A stretch of DNA of 64,000 nt, from contig DATAGP010000045.1 of the NCBI GenBank assembly GCA_036263655.1, positions 62,001 to 126,000 on the forward strand, in the 5' to 3' direction. Below the pieces are notes generated by a model. That model saw only the letters and a list, made by a program, of their open reading frames with translations. It was not told the DNA's origin and did no database searches. Of the stretch, positions 26,119-36,028 are shown one piece after another. Both the position numbers and the translations under genes were made by a program. Origin of the DNA: Schlegelella_A sp036263655 (lineage in GTDB: Bacteria > Pseudomonadota > Gammaproteobacteria > Burkholderiales > Burkholderiaceae_C). How positions within the stretch are numbered: position 1 is the first letter of the stretch; each line of letters starts with the position of its first letter.

Positions 26119-27165
26119 ATGAAGATCGCTCCTCTCATCACCTTTCTCTGGCCGACGATGCTGTGGGCCATGCTCCTGGTTCCCATCCTGGTGCTGGGCT
26201 ACGTCTGGCTCATGCGCCGGCGCAAGAAGACGACGCTGCGCTACGCCAACCTGTCGCTGGTGAAGGAAGCCATGGGCCGCAGCAGCGCCTGGCGCCGGCA
26301 CGTGCCGCCGGCGCTGATGCTGCTGGCGATCACGGCCCTGCTCTTCGCCTCGTCGCGCCCCGCCGCGCTGTTGACGCTGCCGTCGACCGAGCAGACCGTC
26401 ATCCTGGCGATGGACGTCTCCGGCAGCATGCGCGCCACGGACGTGCAGCCGAACCGGCTCGTCGCCTCGCAGGAAGCGGCCAAGGCCTTCGTCGCCGACC
26501 TGCCGCGCAACGTCCGGGTCGGCGTCGTCGCCTTCGCCGGCACCGCGGCGGTGGTGCAGGCGCCGACCCTCAGCCGCGACGACGTCAACGCCTCCATCGA
26601 TCGCTTCCAGCTGCAGCGGGCGACGGCCATCGGCAGCGGCATCGTCCTGTCGCTGGCGACGATCTTCCCCGAAGCCGGCATCGACCTGTCGCAGATCACC
26701 GGCCAGCGCAACATGCCGCCCGGGCCGAACGACAAGCCGAAGCCCGACTTCACGCCGGTCCCCCCGGGCTCCTACACCTCGGCGGCAATCATCCTGCTCA
26801 CCGACGGCCAGCGGACCACCGGCCCCGATCCGATCGAGGCGGCCAAGATGTCCGCCGATCGCGGCGTTCGCATCTACACCGTGGGCATCGGCACCAAGGA
26901 AGGCGAGACCATCGCCTTCGAGGGCTGGTCGATGCGGGTGCGCCTCGACGAGGAGACCCTGAAGAGCGTCGCCAACATCACCCGCGCCGACTATTTCTAT
27001 GCCGGCACCGCCACCGACCTGAAGAAGGTGTACCAGAGCCTCAGCACGCGCCTCGTCGTCGAGAAGAAGGAGACCGAGATCAGCGGCCTGCTCGCTGCCC
27101 TGGGCGCACTGCTGGTGATCCTGGCGGCGAGCCTGTCGGTCTGGTGGTTCGGCCGGGTGGCCTAG
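26119..27165 (+). CDS. VWA domain-containing membrane protein (BatA-like)
   Basis: A 348-residue protein with two N-terminal hydrophobic helices (residues about 8-32 and 56-75) and one C-terminal helix (about 315-342). A periplasm- or cytoplasm-facing von Willebrand A domain lies between. The metal-binding MIDAS motif is DVSGSM near residue 97, with the later ATAIGSGI and LLTDGQRTTG supplying the Thr and Asp positions. The arrangement matches Bat-type proteins that work with MoxR. It is the last gene of the MoxR-DUF58-VWA operon. Confidence 0.9.
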   Translation: MKIAPLITFLWPTMLWAMLLVPILVLGYVWLMRRRKKTTLRYANLSLVKEAMGRSSAWRRHVPPALMLLAITALLFASSRPAALLTLPSTEQTVILAMDVSGSMRATDVQPNRLVASQEAAKAFVADLPRNVRVGVVAFAGTAAVVQAPTLSRDDVNASIDRFQLQRATAIGSGIVLSLATIFPEAGIDLSQITGQRNMPPGPNDKPKPDFTPVPPGSYTSAAIILLTDGQRTTGPDPIEAAKMSADRGVRIYTVGIGTKEGETIAFEGWSMRVRLDEETLKSVANITRADYFYAGTATDLKKVYQSLSTRLVVEKKETEISGLLAALGALLVILAASLSVWWFGRVA

Positions 27166-27270
27166 CCAGGTTACGTCCGCTTACCGGCGTCACGCTTCCG
27201 ACACCAGCGGCACCGTCAAGTCCCCGCGCAGGCTGCCGAAGGAGGCGGTACAGCGTGGAGGGCTGCGGGA

Positions 27271-27597
27271 ATGTCCAGGTACAGGGTCTACAAGTCGCCG
27301 GACGGCGACATCGTCCGGGTCAAGGTCGGTTTCTCGTGGCGGGCGTTCTTCGTCGGCTCGCTCTCGGCCATCGTCCGCCGCACCTGGCTCCTGCTGGTGG
27401 TCGCCAGCCTCTTCTTCGTCAGCGAGTCGTACTCGAGCGGTGCGCCGACGCCGACCTCGCGCACCGCCGCGCTGGCGCTGGTCGTGCTCGGCCTCTATGC
27501 CGTCTACATGCTGTTCTGCGGCGTGCACGGCAATCGATGGCTCGGCGAATCGCTGCGGCGGCGCGGCTTCACCCTGATCGGCGAAGAGAGTCGATAG
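27271..27597 (+). CDS. Small membrane protein, DUF2628-like
   Basis: A 108-residue protein with an N-terminal soluble part (SRYRVYKSPDGDIVRVKVGFSWRAF) and two hydrophobic helices (about residues 40-55 and 67-88). The opening YRVYKSP ... GFSWRAFFVGS pattern resembles DUF2628, an uncharacterised membrane family. GGAGG lies about ten bases before ATG 27271. The gene is convergent with imuB, 29 bases apart. No function can be assigned. Confidence 0.7.
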   Translation: MSRYRVYKSPDGDIVRVKVGFSWRAFFVGSLSAIVRRTWLLLVVASLFFVSESYSSGAPTPTSRTAALALVVLGLYAVYMLFCGVHGNRWLGESLRRRGFTLIGEESR

Positions 27598-27626
27598 CGC
27601 GCGGCGGCCGCGGCCGGGCGACCGCG

Positions 27627-29264
27627 TCAGCCGAAACGGCCGTGCAGGAACCAGCCGCTGCCGGTCTCGTCGCCTCCCTTTTCCAGCGCCGACAACGGCA
27701 GGCGGGCCCGGTAGATCCAGACCAGCGCCCCGTCGGCCGCCTCGGCGATGAAGTAGTCGCGCTCGGCGAGCTCCTCATCCCACCAGCCGGCTTCGATGCG
27801 CTCCGGTCCGGAGAGCAGGCGCAAGGCGCGGCCGTCCAGCAACGGTCGCGACCGCCTCTCGGCGAGCGGCTGCGGCACCTCCTCCAGCCACACCGGGCGC
27901 GCCACCGGGATGCCGGCGCCGGCCATCGCTGACGTTTCCAGTCCGGTCATGCCGGCCTTGCCTGCGATCACCGCAATCACCGCGACGGCCGCCCCCGCTC
28001 GCGTTCGAGCTCGCTTGCCTCTGGGCTCCGGGCGGCGCGTCGCGTCGACCGGCCGCAAGGCGCTCGCCCGCTCGGGCCGGTGATCCTCGAGCGCCGCCAG
28101 GCGCCGCACCTGCTCCGGGCCGAGGCGGGCCTGCAGCCGCTCGATCAGCCGCGTCAGGCCCTCGCTTTCGCTCTGCCGCGTCGGGAAGAGCTCGCTGTTC
28201 GGCGCCGCCCGCCGGGTGATGTCGTCTGCCTGCAAGGCGAGCTCGAGGGTCGGCGCCGGCAACTGCACCTGGCCCAGCCGCTCGCGCAGCAGGACCAGCA
28301 GATGCGCACTGTCGCGCGACGGCTCGGCGAGGGCGACGTCGAGCGCAGTCGCCTGCGGCGTGCGTTCGCTCTGCCAGCGCGATTCATGGTGCATGAGGAG
28401 ACGGAAGCGGCGGACGAAGGCGTGCTGGGCCGAGAGCCAGGCGACCAGCCGCTCGAGCAGCACCGAAGCGCCGTGCAGCACCTGGGCCGTGCTGTCGGCG
28501 CGGGCGAACAGCTCGAGACGGCTTTCGAAGGAAGGCGCGAGGGCGATCGGCTCGCGCGGATCGGGCCGGCGGCCGAGAGCGGCGTCGATGTCGAGGAGCA
28601 GGCCTTCGCCGAAGCGCCGGGCCAGGCCGGCTCGCGGCAAGCCGAGCAGGTCGCCGAGCTGGCGGAGGCCCATGCCCTGCAGGGCCTCCCAGTGCTCGCG
28701 GCCGGGCCCGACGATCCAGACCGGAACGCCGGCCAGGGCGCGCCTCGTCGCCGCCAGGTCGGCCCCGCAATGCGGCGCCGGATCGAGGCGGGCGAGCAGG
28801 GCCGCGCCCCGGGCGGTGGCGGCGCTCGCGATGCGCACCGCATGGCCGAGCGGGCGAAGCGCTGCACCGAGCCGCTGCAGCAGGCGATCCAGGCCGCCGA
28901 AGTAGCGCAGGCTCGCCTCGACCTCCAGCAGGACGGTGTCGGGCGCAGCGCCGTCGTGTCTGGGCTGCAGGCAGACCTTCGGCGTGAAGGCCAGCGCCGC
29001 GTGGGCCACCGGCATCAGGGCTGCGGCATCGCGGGCCGCATCGGCCTGGCCGAGGACGATGCGCGGCGCCAGGGCCAGTGCGGTCGCCCGCTTCAGCCCG
29101 GGCTTGACGCCCTGCGCCTGGGCGGCCGCGTTGGCCGCGGCGATGCGATGGGCGTCGACCAGGGCGATCGGCCGCGGCGGCGCAGCGGCGTCGCTGCCGG
29201 CGGCAAGCGTCGCGGCGAAGGATTCGAGCGACAGCGAAGGCAGGTGCAGCGCGATCCAGAGCAC
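27627..29264 (-). CDS. imuB: ImuB, catalytically inactive Y-family polymerase homologue
   Basis: A 545-residue Y-family DNA polymerase homologue that loses the catalytic acidic residues: the N-terminus reads LWIALHLPSLSLE instead of the VDMDAFFA type. In mutasomes ImuB binds the beta clamp and recruits DnaE2. Polymerase palm and finger features (VDAHRIAAANAAAQAQGVKPGL), thumb GLPRAGLARRFGE and a little-finger domain are present. Residues about 428-450 form an Ala/Val/Gly-rich hydrophobic stretch (AVAVIAVIAGKAGMTG) that looks like an insertion before the conserved C-terminal ARPVWLEEVP and ERDYFIAEA region. It lies 66 bases after imuA in the same SOS-controlled unit. Confidence 0.9.
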   Translation of the reverse strand: MLWIALHLPSLSLESFAATLAAGSDAAAPPRPIALVDAHRIAAANAAAQAQGVKPGLKRATALALAPRIVLGQADAARDAAALMPVAHAALAFTPKVCLQPRHDGAAPDTVLLEVEASLRYFGGLDRLLQRLGAALRPLGHAVRIASAATARGAALLARLDPAPHCGADLAATRRALAGVPVWIVGPGREHWEALQGMGLRQLGDLLGLPRAGLARRFGEGLLLDIDAALGRRPDPREPIALAPSFESRLELFARADSTAQVLHGASVLLERLVAWLSAQHAFVRRFRLLMHHESRWQSERTPQATALDVALAEPSRDSAHLLVLLRERLGQVQLPAPTLELALQADDITRRAAPNSELFPTRQSESEGLTRLIERLQARLGPEQVRRLAALEDHRPERASALRPVDATRRPEPRGKRARTRAGAAVAVIAVIAGKAGMTGLETSAMAGAGIPVARPVWLEEVPQPLAERRSRPLLDGRALRLLSGPERIEAGWWDEELAERDYFIAEAADGALVWIYRARLPLSALEKGGDETGSGWFLHGRFG

Positions 29265-29330
29265 GGTGAAGGCGGATGCAGGGTCACGAAGCGCCAGCGA
29301 CGCGTCACGCGGCGGACCTGGGGACGAGAC

Positions 29331-30158
29331 TCAGGCCTCGAGGTTGACGAACGTGGCGGCGCGCAGCGCTTCGCTGTCGCAGCGGCCCGCGCTGTCAGTG
29401 GCCGGCTGCAAGATGCTTTCCGAGCGTCGCCGCGCGGCGTTCGACAGCGTCGGCGGCAGGTCGAGCTGCAGCGGCGATTGCAGGGGCGGGCCGCGCCGCT
29501 TGAGGACGCGGACCTGAAGGCGATCGCCCCCGCCGGGCTGCAGCGCCAGGCGCAGCGGCGATGCCGTCGGCCGGGCGGCTGCCGCGCTCTCGCGCATCAC
29601 GAAGGCGGCTCCGTCGTGGTTGTGGGCGGCGAGCTGCAGGCGGCGCAGGCGCTCGGCGCGAAGGCGCGGCGGCAGCCAAGCGACGAGCGCGCCCACATGG
29701 CCGCTCTTCAGCGCCTGCTCGAGTGCCCACAGGCTGTCGCTACCGGGAACGACGCGGGCCCGGGTGTTCACGACGAGCAGCTCCTCGACGTCGAAGCCGA
29801 GGCCGGCCAGTGCTTCCGCCGACAAGGCTGCGGGAGGATCGAAAAACATCGCCAGGCGACCTTCGCGCTGCGCCGCCACGAGCGAGGGGCTGAGGAGACG
29901 GACTTCACCGATACCGGCGTGGGGCAGCAGCAGCTCGGTCAGCGCCCGCCGCGGCCAGCCGCCGCCCGGAAGCGCTGCGTCGAGCGTGGGAAAGCCGCTC
30001 GGCACCGCCTGCACCCCCGTCCGCCCCAGCTGATGCGCGAGCCAGAGCGCCGGATGCAGGGTCTCGGGTGACCGCAGATCCATGCCCGGCGCGTCGGACC
30101 GCGTCGCACGCCGGGCTGACGGTGGCAAAAGGCGTTCGGCTGAAGGCGCGAGATCCAT
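29331..30158 (-). CDS. imuA: ImuA, RecA-like SOS mutagenesis protein
   Basis: A 275-residue RecA/SulA-like protein of the ImuA family that works with ImuB and DnaE2 in damage-induced mutagenesis. Recognisable blocks are HPALWLAHQLGR, VPSGFPTLDAALPGGGWPRRALTELL near residue 55, and MFFDPPAALSAEALAGLGFD. The ATG at 30158 sits six bases after the -10 element inside a LexA box, which fits a leaderless message. The alternative is ATG 30083, which also starts MDL and leads directly into the conserved HPALW block. No dnaE2 lies next to imuB, so the third partner must be elsewhere. Confidence 0.88.
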   Translation of the reverse strand: MDLAPSAERLLPPSARRATRSDAPGMDLRSPETLHPALWLAHQLGRTGVQAVPSGFPTLDAALPGGGWPRRALTELLLPHAGIGEVRLLSPSLVAAQREGRLAMFFDPPAALSAEALAGLGFDVEELLVVNTRARVVPGSDSLWALEQALKSGHVGALVAWLPPRLRAERLRRLQLAAHNHDGAAFVMRESAAAARPTASPLRLALQPGGGDRLQVRVLKRRGPPLQSPLQLDLPPTLSNAARRRSESILQPATDSAGRCDSEALRAATFVNLEA

Positions 30159-30164
30159 CGCACA

Positions 30165-30192
30165 ACTGTATGTTTATACAGTTTCCCTGACA
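30165..30192 (-). promoter_or_regulatory. imuA-imuB promoter
   Basis: On the minus strand TTGTCA (-35, 30187-30192) and TACAGT (-10, 30165-30170) are separated by 16-17 bases. The -10 overlaps one arm of the LexA box, so bound LexA would block RNA polymerase. The -10 ends six bases before the imuA ATG. Confidence 0.7.
30166..30181 (-). promoter_or_regulatory. LexA operator (SOS box)
   Basis: CTGTATGTTTATACAG is a 16-base palindrome that matches the proteobacterial LexA consensus CTGT-N8-ACAG exactly. It lies immediately upstream of imuA, a known SOS target in other bacteria. Regulation by DNA damage is therefore strongly expected for imuA and imuB. Confidence 0.92.
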
Positions 30193-30279
30193 AGCCGCAG
30201 CCAGGAAGATGCTCATGGCAGCGAATCAGTTGCTTTCGGCACTTGAATCATCCGAGAATGGGCCTCGCGAAAGGCGCTC

Positions 30280-31242
30280 ATGACCTCTTCCCCCCTGCCG
30301 GCCAACCCCCGAACCGACGCGATCCGCCGCTTCAACCGCTTCTACACCCGGCGCATCGGCGTTCTCCATGAAAACCTCGTCGACACCTCGTTCACGCTGG
30401 CCGAATCGCGCCTGCTGTGGGAGTTCGCGCACCGGGAGCGGGCCACCGCCGCCGAGCTGGCGCGCGATCTGCACCTGGACCCCGGCTACCTGAGCCGGCT
30501 GCTGCGCGGCCTCAAGGACAAGAAGCTGATCCGCAGCGAGCGCTCGGCCGACGACGCCCGCCACCTCCACCTGTCGATCACCGCCGCCGGACAGCGCGCC
30601 TTCGCCCCGCTCGACCGACGCAGCGAAGCCGACGTCGCCGCCTTGCTCGCTCCGCTTTCCGACACCGACCAGCGCGCCTTGCTCGAGGCGATGGAGGCCG
30701 TCGAACGCCTGCTCGGCGAAGGCCGCCGCGAGCGCCGGCCCTGGCATCTCCGGCCGCCGCGCAACGGCGACATGGGCTGGGTCGTCGCCCGGCACGGCGC
30801 CCTCTACGCCAGCGAGTACGGCTGGGACATGCGCTTCGAAGCGCTGGTGGCGCGCATCGTCGCCGACTTCGTCGATCGCTTCGACGCCGAGCGCGAGGCC
30901 TGCTGGATCGCCGAGCGCAACGGCGACAACCTCGGCTGCGTCTTCCTCGTGCAGGCGCGCGACGAGGCGACGGGCGCCGTCGACGATGGCACGGCGCAGC
31001 TGCGCCTGCTCATCGTCGAGCCGGGCGCCCGCGGCCTCGGCATCGGCGCCCGCCTGGTCGACGAATGCGAGCGCTTCGCCCGCGACCGCGGCTATCGGCG
31101 CATCGTCCTGTGGACCAACAGCGTTCTCGTCGCGGCGCGAGGCATCTACGCCCGCGCCGGCTACGTGCTGACCCGCAGCGAGCCGCACGAGAGCTTCGGC
31201 CAGTCCCTGGTCGGGGAAAACTGGGAGCTCTCGCTGGCCTGA
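30280..31242 (+). CDS. MarR-type regulator fused to GNAT acetyltransferase
   Basis: A 320-residue two-domain protein. Residues 1-150 form a MarR winged-helix domain with the recognition region ATAAELARDLHLDPGYLSRLLRGLKDKKLI. Residues about 160-320 form a GNAT N-acetyltransferase with the acetyl-CoA loop EPGARGLGIGARLVDECERFA and the ARGIYARAGYVL turn. Such fusions may couple metabolite acetylation to DNA binding; target and substrate are unknown. It is divergent from imuA across a 121-base spacer and followed by an acyl-CoA ligase gene 61 bases later. Confidence 0.87.
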   Translation: MTSSPLPANPRTDAIRRFNRFYTRRIGVLHENLVDTSFTLAESRLLWEFAHRERATAAELARDLHLDPGYLSRLLRGLKDKKLIRSERSADDARHLHLSITAAGQRAFAPLDRRSEADVAALLAPLSDTDQRALLEAMEAVERLLGEGRRERRPWHLRPPRNGDMGWVVARHGALYASEYGWDMRFEALVARIVADFVDRFDAEREACWIAERNGDNLGCVFLVQARDEATGAVDDGTAQLRLLIVEPGARGLGIGARLVDECERFARDRGYRRIVLWTNSVLVAARGIYARAGYVLTRSEPHESFGQSLVGENWELSLA

Positions 31243-31303
31243 AGGCGAGCCCGGGGATGTCATCATCGGCGGCAGTTCGAGCAACAGCCCTCCCGGAGAC
31301 GAC

Positions 31304-32947
<1,644 letters not shown>

Positions 32948-32990
32948 TCGCGCCCGCTCCGGCCGCACGCCGCACGAACGGGCCGCGGCC

Positions 32991-33887
32991 ATGAACGTCG
33001 GCGCTGCCGCGGCCGCGGTCGCCTTCAGCCTGTGGGGCTTCTTCCCCTTGTACTTCCGGCTGATGCCCGAAGTCCCGCCGCTCGAGGTCCTCGCCAACCG
33101 CATCGTCTGGTCGCTGGTCCTCGTCGCCGTGGCCCTGACGCTGCGCCGGAACTGGAGCTGGCTCGGCGGCGTCGCGCGACAGCCGCGGGTTCTCGCCGCC
33201 TTCGTTTTCACCGCCCTGCTGCTGTCGGCCAACTGGCTGACCTACATCTGGGCGGTGTCGAACGGGCACGTGGTCGACGCCAGCCTCGGCTACTTCATCA
33301 CCCCGCTGGTCAACGTGTTGCTCGGCTACAGCATCCTCGGCGAACGGCCGCGCCACGCGCAGTGGGTGGCGCTCGCGTTCGCCTCGGCCGGCGTGCTCTG
33401 GCTGGCGATCGGCGCCGGCAGCTTCCCCTGGATCGGGCTGGTGATCGGCCTCAGCTTCGGTGCCTACGGCCTGCTCCGCAAGATCGCGGTGATCGGGGCG
33501 CTGGAAGGCCTGACGCTCGAGACGCTCCTCCTCGCTCCGGCAGCCGCCGTGGCGATGGCGTGGTGGTGGGGAGGCAGCGCCACCAGCTTTCCGGCGCCGG
33601 ACCTGGCGACGAACGCCTGGCTCGTCGGGCTCGGGCCGGCGACGACCGTGCCGCTGCTGCTGTTCGCCGTCGCGGCGCGGCGCCTGCGGCTCACGACCCT
33701 GGGCCTGTTCCAGTACCTCAGCCCGACGATCCAGTTCGTTCTCGGCGTCTGGCTCTTTGCCGAGCCACTGACCGCGGCGCGGCTGGCCGGCTTCGCCGTC
33801 ATCTGGGCCGCGCTCGCGCTGTACACGATCGACAGCTGGCGCGTGGCGAGCCGCATCGGCGCGCAGCCGGCACCTGCAGTGCGTTGA
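32991..33887 (+). CDS. rarD: EamA-family transporter RarD
   Basis: A 298-residue inner-membrane protein with about ten hydrophobic helices and the RarD signatures FSLWGFFPLYFRLMPEVPPLEVLANRIVWS at the N-terminus and GLFQYLSPTIQFVLGVWLFAEP near residue 245. RarD belongs to the drug/metabolite transporters; the natural substrate is unsettled. It lies 43 bases after the acyl-CoA ligase. Its stop codon is immediately followed by the remnant of a LuxR-type gene, so the original downstream neighbour has been lost. Confidence 0.88.
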   Translation: MNVGAAAAAVAFSLWGFFPLYFRLMPEVPPLEVLANRIVWSLVLVAVALTLRRNWSWLGGVARQPRVLAAFVFTALLLSANWLTYIWAVSNGHVVDASLGYFITPLVNVLLGYSILGERPRHAQWVALAFASAGVLWLAIGAGSFPWIGLVIGLSFGAYGLLRKIAVIGALEGLTLETLLLAPAAAVAMAWWWGGSATSFPAPDLATNAWLVGLGPATTVPLLLFAVAARRLRLTTLGLFQYLSPTIQFVLGVWLFAEPLTAARLAGFAVIWAALALYTIDSWRVASRIGAQPAPAVR

Positions 33888-33888
33888 G

Positions 33889-34152
33889 CGGGACCCCATC
33901 CGCTCGTCCGTCCACCATGGCTTCGAAGGCGGTCGGCGCTCGCAGCGCATCAGCGACTGCATGGCGCAGTCCAGCTTCCGCGAGACGCCGCTCTACCTCG
34001 ACTACTACCGGCGCGTCGGCCTCGACCGTGTCATGGCCGTGCCGCTGCAGGTCGACTGCGACCTGCTCGTGAGCTTCGTCTTCAATCGCCGGGGGCGGAA
34101 TCTCAGCGACCGGGAGCTCGCCCTGCTCGAGGTGCTGCGCGAGACGCTCGCC
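33889..34152 (+). pseudogene. Remnant of a LuxR-family regulator (sensor region only)
   Basis: Starting directly after the rarD stop, an open frame without start codon encodes about 88 residues (HHGFEGGRR, ISDCMAQSSFRETPLYLDYYRR, VMAVPLQV, FVFNRRGRNLSDRELALLE). This pattern is typical of the GAF-like region preceding the HTH of LuxR-type transcription factors. The N-terminal part and the whole DNA-binding domain are missing. The frame continues without homology into the methyltransferase remnant. An ATG at 33961 could initiate a short product, but nothing suggests that it is functional. Confidence 0.72.
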
Positions 34153-34160
34153 GCGGGCTC

Positions 34161-34835
34161 GGCCTCGGCTGGCACGAGCACGACGCGTCGCTTTTCCACG
34201 GCACCGACCGCTTCTTCCGGCCCGGCTACGCCGCCCACTTGGTGTCGAGCTGGATCCCCGCGCTCGACGGCGTCGAGGCGAAGCTGCGCGCCGGGGTGTC
34301 GGTCGCCGACGTGGGCTGCGGGCACGGCGCCTCCACCCTCGTCATGGCCGCCGCGTTCCCGGAGGCGCGCTTCGTCGGCTACGACTACCACGCCCCGTCG
34401 ATCGCGATCGCCGCCCGCGCCGCGACCACGGCCGGGGTCGCCGACCGCGTGCGCTTCGAGACCGCCGCTGCACCGGACTCTCCCGGCAGCGACTTCGACC
34501 TGGTCTGCATGTTCGACTGCCTCCACGACATGGGCGATCCAACCGGAGCGGCCACGCACGTGCGCCAGAGCGTGGCGGGCGACGGCAGCTGGATGATCGT
34601 CGAACCGTTCGCGAACGACCGGCTCGAGGACAACCTCAATCCCGTGGGCCGCGTCTTCTACTCCGCCTCGACCTTCATCTGCACGCCCGCGTCCCGGGCC
34701 CAGAACGGCGCGGCGTGCCTCGGTGCGCAGGCCGGCGAGGCACGCATCGGCGCCGTCGTCCGGGCCGGCGGCTTCACGCGCTTCCGGCGGGCCGCGGCGA
34801 CCCCGTTCAACCTCGTCTACGAGGCGCGGCCGTGA
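34161..34835 (+). pseudogene. 5'-truncated class I SAM methyltransferase
   Basis: From about 34161, in a different frame from the LuxR remnant, the sequence reads GWHEHDASLFHGTDRFFRPGY, then SVADVGCGHGASTLVMAAAFP (SAM motif I), VGYDYH, FDLVCMFDCLHDMGDP and SWMIVEPFAND. This is a small-molecule methyltransferase. Relatives carry a winged-helix dimerisation domain of 100 or more residues before this point, which is absent here. The first possible start codon is TTG 34239 and no ribosome-binding site is apparent. The catalytic domain itself has no internal stop, so low-level expression cannot be excluded. Confidence 0.7.
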
Positions 34836-34847
34836 GCGGCGCGCAGC

Positions 34848-35360
34848 TCAGCCGGCAGCGATCACCTGCGCCGCGGCATTGACGACCGCCGCGATCCGGC
34901 CGATGTCGCGCAGCTGCTGCGTCGTCATGCCTTCCTTCTTCAGCAGGGCGTAGTGCGAGGCCACGCAGAAGTGGCACTTGCCGACGATCGAAGCCGCCAG
35001 CGCATAGGCCTCGAACTTCTTCTTGGCCACGCCGCCCGAGGCGGCGTAGGCGTTCATGCGCAGCTCGGCACGCTGGGTCTTCAGGTCGTCGTCGCCGGCC
35101 ATCTCGAGGTACGGATACCAGGCGTTGTTCATGCCCATCAGCGCGGCGGCCGTCAGCGCGGCGTTCGCCTCGGTCGCCGGAGCAGCCTCCCTGAAGGCGC
35201 GGACCAGCGGCTGGCTCTTCGCCGCGAATGCCGCCGCCAGGGCGACGCCGAGTGCGTCTTCCGGAGGCAGGCTGGAGCGGGCGATGACACCGTCCAGGTT
35301 GAGCCGGATGTCCTTGGCGTAGTCGGGAATCTGCTCCTTGATGGTGCTCAGGAATTCCAT
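34848..35360 (-). CDS. ahpD: Alkyl hydroperoxide reductase AhpD
   Basis: A 170-residue carboxymuconolactone-decarboxylase-fold protein with the AhpD active-site set: Glu117, the Cys129-x2-Cys132 pair (GKCHFCVASH) and His136. AhpD reduces AhpC, using lipoamide or thioredoxin-like electron donors in characterised cases. It follows ahpC by 73 bases that contain a terminator hairpin, so AhpC is expected in excess of AhpD. An AGGA ribosome-binding site precedes ATG 35360. Confidence 0.93.
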   Translation of the reverse strand: MEFLSTIKEQIPDYAKDIRLNLDGVIARSSLPPEDALGVALAAAFAAKSQPLVRAFREAAPATEANAALTAAALMGMNNAWYPYLEMAGDDDLKTQRAELRMNAYAASGGVAKKKFEAYALAASIVGKCHFCVASHYALLKKEGMTTQQLRDIGRIAAVVNAAAQVIAAG

Positions 35361-35385
35361 GCTGTCGGTTCCTCGTGGTCTCGTG

Positions 35386-35407
35386 AAAAGGCCCGCCGAA
35401 GCGGGCC
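35386..35407 (-). terminator. Intrinsic terminator between ahpC and ahpD
   Basis: On the minus strand GGCCCGC-TTCG-GCGGGCC is a perfect 7-bp stem with a stable UUCG tetraloop, followed by TTTT. It lies 26 bases after the ahpC stop and 25 bases before the ahpD start. It probably lets only a fraction of transcripts continue into ahpD. Confidence 0.82.
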
Positions 35408-35433
35408 CTCGGTTGGCAGGCGCGAGCGGGCCG

Positions 35434-35982
35434 TCAGAGCGTCTGGCCGCCGACCGTGCGGTTGCACGGGCAGAGCTCGTCGGTCTGCAGGCCGTCGAGG
35501 ATGCGAAGCACTTCCTCGGGGTTGCGGCCGACGTTCAGGTTGTTGACGCTCACGTGCTGGATGGTGTTGTCCGGGTCGACGATGAAGGTGGCCCGCAGCG
35601 CCACGCCTTCAGCCCGGTCACGCACGCCGAGCTGGTCGACCAGCGAACCGCGCGGGTCGCCGAAATTCCAGTGGTTGAGCTTGTTCAGGTCCGGATGCTC
35701 GCGCCGCCAGCCCAGCTTCGAGAACTCGTTGTCGACGGAGCCGCCGAGCAGGACCGCATCGCGTTCCTCGAACTGCGAGGCGAGCTTGTCGAAGCCGACG
35801 ATCTCGGTCGGGCAGACGAAGGTGAAGTCCTTCGGCCAGAAATAGATCACCTTCCACTTGCCGGGGAAGCTCTTCTCGGTGAGGGTCTCGAACGCCGAGA
35901 CGCCGTTTTCCTCGTGGTGGTTGAAGCGCGGCCTGACGCCGGTGACACTGAACGATTCGAGCTTGTCGCCGATGGTTTTCAT
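35434..35982 (-). CDS. ahpC: Peroxiredoxin AhpC
   Basis: A 182-residue peroxiredoxin that reduces hydrogen peroxide, organic peroxides and peroxynitrite. The peroxidatic Cys57 is in DFTFVCPTEI, and resolving cysteines 171 and 173 are in ELCPCNRTVGG near the C-terminus. The CPC spacing and the partner AhpD resemble the actinobacterial AhpC-AhpD system rather than the enteric AhpC-AhpF pair. A promoter with good -35 and -10 elements lies 47 bases upstream, and AGGA precedes the ATG. Confidence 0.95.
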   Translation of the reverse strand: MKTIGDKLESFSVTGVRPRFNHHEENGVSAFETLTEKSFPGKWKVIYFWPKDFTFVCPTEIVGFDKLASQFEERDAVLLGGSVDNEFSKLGWRREHPDLNKLNHWNFGDPRGSLVDQLGVRDRAEGVALRATFIVDPDNTIQHVSVNNLNVGRNPEEVLRILDGLQTDELCPCNRTVGGQTL

Positions 35983-36028
35983 GGGTTCCTGTGGGTTGAG
36001 AGAAGCGCCCGAGGCGCGACAGGAACGC

